Source: Manihot esculenta
Lineage: Eukaryota; Streptophyta; Magnoliopsida; Malpighiales; Euphorbiaceae
Direction: 5' to 3'
Assembly (NCBI RefSeq): GCF_001659605.2
Contig: NC_035176.2
Location: 26,344,716 to 26,408,715, forward strand
DNA length: 64,000 bases
Translations under genes and position numbers: made by a program
Notes under the pieces: generated by a model
What the model was told of the DNA's origin: nothing
The model's input: only the letters and a program-made list of their open reading frames with translations
Database searches by the model: none
Shown here: piece after piece, positions 56,817-64,000 of the stretch
Numbering within the stretch: position 1 is the first letter of the stretch
How the letters are laid out: each line of letters opens with the position of its first letter

Positions 56817-59034
56817 TGTAACGACTCGGAGACCGGATCGCTACCGGCGCTAGGGTCCAGATCGACTTAATGTCGCCGGGACCCGTAGCAAGCCAAACAT
56901 ACATCCTGAATACCTGTCAAATCCCATACATGATCATACATACCCATAAACATGAGAACTTTTTTTTTCTTTTCTTTTACCAAGCTCAACCTGTGCATGC
57001 ATATAAACATAAACATAAACCACGCACTGGAGTCTCATCACATGCTCCAATGGGGTATCTCATCAAACATCAAGCTTGGTTGAACATAAACATCATAAAA
57101 CATAGATCATGTATATACATGGGATTAACCAAACATACTATGGTCAAGCACAATTCCAATCCTCAATATCAATATTACATAACATGACTGCTCATGCTCT
57201 TACATCATTTTACAAATCATCATGTCCACATCTAACTATTACAAATCACAAGACTTTACTCTTCTTGACTCCCTGATCTAGCCCGTACCTGCAAACCTGG
57301 GGGATATAGGGAAAGGGGTAAGCTACTAGAGCCCAGTGAGCAGAATAATAAAACATTTAAAACATATGCCATCATGTAATGCCTCATATCATAGATAAAT
57401 CACATCAAGGGTGAACCTGTCACCAAATAGTCCCAGCATCATATCCGTGCCAGGCCGTAGAATGGGGTCCTGGTCTTCCTGTCATATCATAACATTACTT
57501 ACCATTGCCCCAGGGCCTCATCTGGGCACCTGGTCTTCGCGTTCCATACCGTTTCAGGCCGTAGAATGGGGTCCTGGTCTTTCATACCGTGCCAGGCCGT
57601 AGAATGGGGTCCTGGTCTTTCCTCAGGGACTAACTGGATCATACAGCACTCACCCACATCCACAACAAATAATGCAGTGCAACATATTCGTGGATTCTAA
57701 TGCAACAACCTATTATATCACATGGCATTCGTGATGCATGATTCATGCTAAAACTTGCATTAATTTAAAACATAAGATTCATTCTACTCACCTCAGGCTA
57801 ACTCTGACAATGAACTGAAGCAGCTGACTCACTGCTGGGGTCCTCGGTTCCTTGGGTCCGAACCTACACAGGTGGACTCAAATAAGGGACCAAACATACT
57901 AGAACATGACTCTAAAAATATCTCCCAAACACCCCCTAAAACACCTCAAAACAATCAAAGAATTCATGCAAAGGAGGGCTGAACAGGGCACTTTCGGCGG
58001 CAGGTTCGGCGGCCGAAAGTCTCTCCAGAGCCGAAAGTCATGCACCTTCGGCGGCACCTTCGGTGGCCGAAAGTCCCCACCAGAGACGAAAGTCCACTTT
58101 CGGGGGCAGGCTTCGGCAGCCGAAAGCTTGCCTCCACAGGCAGGTTCGGCGGCCGAAAGTCCCTTCGGCTGACAAACCTGAGTTTCTCCTAAAGTGGCAG
58201 AAACTCGGCTCTTATGCACATTTGCCTCCCAAAACCTTCAATCATGCATACAACTCAACCAAAACATGCATAAACACATACATAAGCTCCTAGGGGCTTC
58301 AAACTATCCTAAACCCCAACTACAACACATCAAAAGCAACTCAACAACCTACATTGTCCATAAACACAACTTCAAAACCTAACAAAGCTCAACTGACTTA
58401 AGCATGCATTTCTACCCCATGAATCAACTTGAAACTTGTTTAAAACATATACTGAGCTCAAGATCGGCTCTTACCTCTTGAAGATCGAGAGGAAAAATGA
58501 TCCTAGCTCGGAGATGGGAGAGATCGAGCTCCTTGAACCTCCAAGCTCCAAAACTTGCTATTTGCTTAAAAATCTTCAAAACAAAGGTGAAAACTCATAA
58601 AAATCATGGAAGATTTGAAGGAAGAACTCAAGATCGGCATGAGGGCGGCGGAGACTCACCTTGGCCGAAAATGGGGAGAAAAAGCTCACCCGTTCGGACA
58701 TGGGAACCCCTTTATAGGTGGCTGGCCAGGCCACTTTCGGGGGCCTAACGTGCCTCCGCATGCATGCCATGTTCGGCGGCTGAACCTGGACTTTCCTCAC
58801 TTATGCCTTCGGGGGCCTAAAGCACTCCTGAAGCGCATGCATGTTCGGCGGTCGAACCCGAGTTTTCCTCCAATGCTATTTTCATGCAAAAACTCTTTTT
58901 CTTTCTTGCTTAAAAACATAAAATGCATTAAAACATTTTATAAAAACATGGTTTTACCCTTCTAGAAGTCTCCGACACCCGAGATTCCACCGGACGGTAG
59001 GAATTCCGATACCGGAGTCTAGCCGGGTATTACA
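56817..59034 (-). mobile_element. Solo LTR E nested in the element C LTR
   Basis: This 2,218-bp LTR (TGTAACGACTCGG ... GGGTATTACA) is closer to element B LTRs than to its host LTR. Its flanks are AAAAT (56812-56816) and AAAAC (59035-59039): a 5-bp duplication with one C/T difference. It carries a TATA box at 58718-58707 (minus strand), palindrome clusters (57990-58180 and 58735-58860) and the same splice-like sites. No interior is present. Confidence 0.88.
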
Positions 59035-59473
59035 AAAACTCACTTGAGCTCAAGAATGGGGAGAAACTCGCCCATTTCCGATTTGAGGGCTTTTTATAGG
59101 TGGCCTGGTCAACCACCTTCGGCAGCCTAACGTGCCCCCTAAACTCATGCATGTTCGGCGGTCGAACTTGAGGTTCAGCGGCCGAACCTTGGTTCATTCA
59201 AACAAAGCTTTCGGAGGCCAAAAGCGCTCCCAAAACCTTCCCATGTTCGGCGGCCGAACTTCACTTTCGGCGGCCGAACCTGGCAAATGCCTCCTTGGCC
59301 TAATCTTTTAAAAACTCATTTCTTTTCCATTAAAACCCGTAAAATCGTGTGAAAACATTTTAGAAACACCTTTTACCCCTCTAGAAGACTCTGGCATCGT
59401 CAGAATTCCAGATTCCAACGGAGATTCGCAGGAAGGTAGGGATTCCGATGCCGGAATCCAGCCGGGTATTACA
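59035..59473 (-). repeat. 3' LTR of element C, second part (U3 end)
   Basis: This is the U3 end of the LTR. It has a TATA-like CTTTTTATAGG (about 59089-59100, minus strand TATAAAAAG) with TTCGGCGGCCGAA-type copies just upstream in LTR orientation (about 59117-59283). It ends GCCGGGTATTACA at 59473, followed by TTCTTCCCCCCTTAAG, the reverse complement of the PPT. Confidence 0.88.
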
Positions 59474-59565
59474 TTCTTCCCCCCTTAAGAACATTCGTCC
59501 TTGAATGTTCCTCAACTAGTACGAGCATAATCATAACATAAACACAATCATACAACACATAAACC

Positions 59566-61500
59566 CTAGTCTATAAAGAAACACGGTACCACCGGAGTAT
59601 GAACTCCCGGTCTCCCAGGTACACTTTTCATCTTAAGGTGATTCCAAGGGACTTTCACCAACGGAATTTCCTTGTTTTCACACTTTCTGACTTGTGTGCC
59701 TGCGGTCCGCACGAACTCATATACCGTGTAAACATGGAAAAATGGATGGATCTCTTCCATTGAAGTGGGCAAATCTAACTCGTGGGATACATTCCCAATC
59801 CTTTGCAGTATTTCAAAGGATCCGATGTATCTTAGAGTTAGTTTACCCTTCTTCCCATAACGAATCATCCTCTCTAAGGAGACACCCCCAGTAATACCCC
59901 AATCTTCTCCTAGACCTTAACAAGCTTTCACTGCGCACTCTGATAAAACTCTTCCCCTTTCTGGAACTCTACACAACTCTTCTGCTGACTCGCAGCAGTT
60001 CTACTTCTTTCTCTAACTACCGGCCTTCTCTCCACTATAATATGGGATAAACTGCCAAGTGATCTCCAGCTGAGGACGTCTAACATAACATTTGCCTTAC
60101 TTGGATGATATTGGATCTTGCAATCATAGTCACTATGCAGTTCTACCCATCTTCTCCGCCTTAGGTTCAACTCTCACTGACTCAAGATGTACTGCCAACT
60201 GTTATGATCTGTAAAGATCTCACATTTTACCCTGTGAAGGTAATGCCTCCTCGTCTTGAGTGCAAAGATTTCAACTGCCATCTCTAGATCATGTGTAGGA
60301 TAATTCAACTCATGCTTCTTCAGCTACCTAGAAACATAAGCAATTACCCCATCACTTGCATTAACACACAATTTAACCCCACACGGGACGCATCACAGAT
60401 CACTGCGAAATCTTCATTACTGGTAGGCAGAGCTACCACCGGTGCTGACGTCAACCTTTTCTTCAACTCTCCAAAGCTCTCTTCACACTGAGTAGACCAC
60501 ACAACCCTCTGGTTCTTCTTGATCCATCTAGTCATAGGAGCGGCAACTCTAGAGAAGTTCTGGATGAACCTCCTATAGGTAACCTGCCCAACCCAAAAAG
60601 CTCTTGATCTTTGTCACTACAATGGGCCTGGGCTAGTCAGCTACAACTTCAACTTTCTCGGGTCTACCTCACTTTTCTTTTTCCGACATACCATGACCCA
60701 AGAAAGATATGCTCCTTGACCGGAACTCACATTTGGAGAACTGGGCATCCAAGCCATGTTCTCTCAGGATTTGCAATCTTGACCTCAGATAATGGGCATA
60801 CTTTTCTGTATTTCTGGAACTCACCGAGGTACCGTCAATGAAGACAATAACGAAGTGATCCAGAAACCGACTAAAACTCTGCTTATGAGATCCATGAATG
60901 CTGTAGGGGCATTCATTAACCCGAACGACATTCCTAGGAACTCATAGTGCCCATATCTGGTTCTAAACACCGCCTTCGGTACATCTTCTTCCTTAATCTT
61001 AACTGATGGTACCTGGACTCCAGATCTATCTTGGAAAGGCAACCAGCTCCTGCTAGCTGGTTTAAAATAGATCGTCGATCCAAGGTAACAAATACTTGTT
61101 CTGGGTAGTGACTTTGTTCAACGACTGGTAATCGATACAAAGTCCTAGGGATCCATCCTTCATTTTCATAACCAACACTAGAGTATCGCAGGGCGAGGTA
61201 CTCAGTCGGATGAAACCCTTGTCTACCAACTTTTATAACTGCTCTTTCTACTCCTTTAACTCTGCAGGTGCCACCCTGTAGGGAGGGGTAGGGATAGGTC
61301 TGGTCCCCATCATTACTTCAATTTCAAACTCCATCTCCCTAACAGGTGGTAAACCTGGCAGCTTGTCTGGGAAAACATCCAAGGACTCTCTGACTGCGGG
61401 CACTGAAGCTGGTTTCCCCGATCTGACTGCTACGCTCCCTAACATGAACAAGAAACCCCTGACAACCTCTCCTGAACATCTCATGAGCCTGCAGGGCTGA
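59566..61500 (-). pseudogene. Fragmented pol of element C with integrase core deleted
   Basis: Fragments in several minus frames follow the order of the element B pol: protease/RT linker (61248-61484, LPGLPPVRE), RT (60821-61140, with [12 protein letters not shown]), RNase H (60344-60535 and 59928-60170, including [11 protein letters not shown]), then the integrase C-terminal region and chromodomain tail (59566-59868). Within 59928-60170 the protein runs from ERRPVV straight into [12 protein letters not shown]. In element B these motifs are about 340 residues apart (461-466 and 803-812), so the integrase zinc finger and DDE core are gone. A second gap removes residues before the tail. The element is dead. 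Confidence 0.85.
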
Positions 61501-61858
61501 TATCAAACCTCTAGGCATCACTACACTGTCCCCTCAAAAGACTACCTCTGATCCATCCTGATCTCTAAACATGACTACCCTGCCTCTGCTAACTAAGGCA
61601 GCACTATGAGCAGCTAGCCAATCCACCCCTAGAATGACATCAAACAGTCACTCTAGAACCACTAGGTCAGCTGGAAGGCGCCTACTCACAACATACTTTG
61701 AACTATATCGGCGGACTGACTCTGCCGCTGATGGATCACACTTGGGACCATTGACCCAGAGAGGACACTCTATTCCCAGAAGCTATCAAACCCACTCTCT
61801 CTACGGCTCTCAAAGCAATAAGGAAAGAGAAACATCAAGGTTCATAAAAGCAGACACA

Positions 61859-63476
61859 TCAAAACATAAGGGAGTGAAAATTACCTGTCACCGCCATGTC
61901 CGATGTGTCAGCCTCCCGCTGCATCATAGTGAAGATCCGAGCTGGAGCTGATGGATGTTCACTTGGGGAACCTGTTGAAGAAGGAGCCATCCCTCTCCAT
62001 CCGCCTCTACCCTGCGCCATGGCTAGAGCTCCTGGCTGAGCCACTCTACCTGAAGCTGTCTGCTGGGACTGTGTCACCAAGGTTGCGGTGGGGCACTCAC
62101 GTGCCATATGCCCCTCCTGTCCGCACCTGAAACATGCCATTGTCCCCACTAGACAGACTCCCTTGTGCGGCCTACCGCACCTCATACATTTGGAGTCGTC
62201 CAAACCAGAGCTCGAACCATCACCCATTCCCAGACCAGACTTTATCCGGTTCCAGAACTTGCTTTTCTTCGATCTTCTGAGGCCTCTGCCTCCCTTCTTA
62301 CTCTTTGTGACAGCCTCGCTCAGAGGGGAGAGATTAACATCACTTGTCCCCGGGATTTTGGAATCCGAAGACTGTGCCACGTACTGTTTAACTGTCCCTT
62401 GAATGATGGCACTAGCCTCCATCTTCCGAGCCATATCTACTATGGCATGGAAGCTCTCCCTGTCTACTGATTGAATCAAAGAGGAATACCTGGAATGGAG
62501 TCTCATGGTATACCTCTTAGCCCTCTTCTGGTCCGTATCATAGGCTTGCCCCACATATGGCAACAACTCCACAAACTTATCTGTAAACTCCTCAACACTC
62601 ATCTCTTCTGTTTGCCTCAGCTGTTCAAACTCAATCATCTTCAATTCTTTAGAACTATCTGAAAAAGCCCATCCTGCAAACTCATTGGCAAACTGCTCCC
62701 AGGATAAGCTCTCCAACCTTGGGTCCACATAGTTTTTGAACCATTCCCTTGCCTTCTTGCATTTCAATGTGAACCCTGCCATCTGAATGGCTCTACTGTC
62801 ATTGGCTCCCAACTCATCAGTTATCATCTTTACCGTTCTGAGATACTCAAAAGGGTCATCACCTATCTCAAACTTGGGAGCATCCAACTTCAGATAGTCT
62901 GTCATCTTTACCTTGCTCCCCCAGATGAGCTAGGATTAAGTGTTTGGACTACTGGGGTTACTGATTCTACTGGTGGAGGAGGAGGTGCAGCATTCCCCGG
63001 GTTAGGGTCTGCTGTACCTGGAAAAAAGGGTGAGGGTGGAAACATGGGATACTGTGGATATGGCGGGTAAAAGGGAGGATAGGGCATAAAGGTGGGATAT
63101 GGGTTATAGCTAAAGAAATCCGCTGCATTCCCCATCGGACGCCCTGCCCTTGTGGGTAGGGTGGATACTGTGATGGAACAAAACCCGAGGCCTGAGTGCT
63201 TCCTTGGGACTCTCCCATATCCTCTGCTGACATACTCATGCCCAAGCTTCCATCTCTTCTCTGATCATTCTCCTCCGATCCCCTCATATCCTCTGACACA
63301 CCCCCCTGAACTGAGCTCCTCCTGCTTGCATCAAAAGACCTTCTAGGGTCCCTTGATGTACCTTCTCTGCTTGATCTACATGACATTGCCCTTGGCAATG
63401 CAGGGGGATGGGCATCCATGCCCTCATTCACTGGTGGAGCTCCAGTCAATCGTGCAGATCGACGAGTTCCTCTCAT
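61859..63476 (-). pseudogene. gag of element C, frame-broken
   Basis: The N-terminal part starts at MRGTRRSARL (ATG 63476), after an acceptor-like TTTCAG. A frameshift near 63135 moves the Pro/Tyr-rich segment (YPPFYPPYPQYP) to another frame, and a further break near 62910 precedes the capsid domain (62905, KLDAPKFEIGDDPFEYL). That last frame is long (348 residues): capsid domain, Lys-rich FWNRI segment, then two knuckles, CMRCGRPHKGVC and CFRCGQEGHMAREC, the second with its His intact. It ends near the start of the protease. It helps to judge the lesions in element B. Confidence 0.85.
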
Positions 63477-63721
63477 CCTGCTTTCTGAAAGGCATAACAT
63501 ACACACTAAACATAACATCATATAATCCATGTGGGAACACATGAATCAACAACACACATAGCCTAACCTTAATGCACATACATATCATCATGGCATTTCA
63601 CATCATCATGCAAGACAGGACTCCACATCCTATCCTAGTGGACATGATTTTTCCTATTGTGCTTGCCCTTCTATAACCTCTATGAGCCCGACACACTATA
63701 GGTCCGACCATGTGAACCTAG

Positions 63722-63734
63722 GGCTCTGATACCA
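63722..63734 (-). other. Primer-binding site of element C
   Basis: The minus strand reads TGGTATCAGAGCC three bases inside the 5' LTR edge; it matches initiator tRNA-Met. Confidence 0.88.
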
Positions 63735-63737
63735 ATC

Positions 63738-64000
63738 TGTAATGACCCAGAAATCGGACCGCTACCGGTGCTAGGATCCAGATCGGCATAAGGCCACCGG
63801 GACCCGTAGCAAGCCTACTAAGCATCCTGTACAGCTGGTATAATCCCATACATGATCAAACATTTCCATAAAACATAAAAACTTTACTTTTACCAAGCTT
63901 GACCTGTGTATGCACTATGACTGAACTCATAGAACCCCTAGGGTCAGCATACCCTATGTCAAACTCGGTCCAACACATATATCAACATAACGTAAAACTC
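63738..64000 (-). repeat. 5' LTR of element C (cut by window end)
   Basis: It begins TGTAATGACCCAG and follows 54785 onwards almost base for base. Only the first 263 bp are in the window. Confidence 0.9.

Larger units (their letters stand above)
54785..64000 (-). mobile_element. Decayed chromovirus (element C), running off the window
   Basis: This minus-strand element is related to B. The left (3') LTR is 54785-56816 plus 59035-59473 (split by solo LTR E). The interior is 59474-63737 and the right (5') LTR starts at 63738. PPT and PBS are recognisable. Pol is fragmented and has lost the integrase core; gag is frame-broken. The bases before 54785 are CCCCA; the matching duplication should lie just beyond the right LTR, outside the window. 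Confidence 0.9.

Overview
The window is nuclear DNA of a flowering plant, most likely a eudicot; I cannot name the species. Two split genes with GT-AG introns encode recognisable plant proteins. They sit in AT-rich intergenic DNA that is heavily occupied by nested retrotransposons. No bacterial genes, CRISPR arrays or tRNA genes were seen.

Layout. (1) 1-11.3 kb is a three-level nest. A LINE reverse-transcriptase remnant was hit by a minus-strand Ty3/gypsy LTR (element A, 1-725 and 7805-9259). That LTR was itself hit by a plus-strand non-autonomous LTR element (726-7799) with a perfect ATAAC target duplication. (2) 12.2-19.4 kb holds an ArfGAP gene of the AGD14 type, with thirteen coding exons in my model. 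(3) 19.4-23.7 kb is AT-rich intergenic DNA with a 1-kb unclassified island. (4) 23736-28266 is a 4.5-kb inverted-repeat structure: two LTR-like arms face each other head to head and their inner parts are degenerate tandem arrays. (5) 29069-39059 is a nearly complete minus-strand chromovirus (element B, probably Tekay/Del type) with GTTTC target duplications, two near-identical 2.3-kb LTRs, an initiator-Met PBS, a PPT and gag-PR-RT-RH-INT-chromodomain. It is broken by one stop codon and one frameshift. (6) 40.3-46.4 kb holds a six-coding-exon gene for a 700-residue SWIM zinc-finger protein with a MULE-transposase-like middle domain. (7) 46.4-50.6 kb is AT-rich. (8) 50.6-64 kb is a second nest. 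A Tat-like gypsy gag region (D) carries an unrelated solo LTR (51743-53574, TSD GAGCA) and a decayed chromovirus (C, 54785 to beyond the window). The left LTR of C carries another solo LTR (E, 56817-59034).

The most interesting signals are in the LTRs of the chromovirus group (A, B, C, E and the non-autonomous element). All carry CpG-rich near-palindromes built on TTCGGCGGCCGAA. One cluster lies directly upstream of a TATA box, and its 20-bp unit differs in copy number between the two LTRs of a single element. A second cluster lies in the transcribed part. It is flanked by donor-like and acceptor-like sites kept in every copy that reaches that far, which suggests that these long LTRs contain introns. 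A further acceptor-like site sits just before the gag start codon. The 726-7799 element moved recently although its coding region was already destroyed, so it was presumably mobilised in trans.
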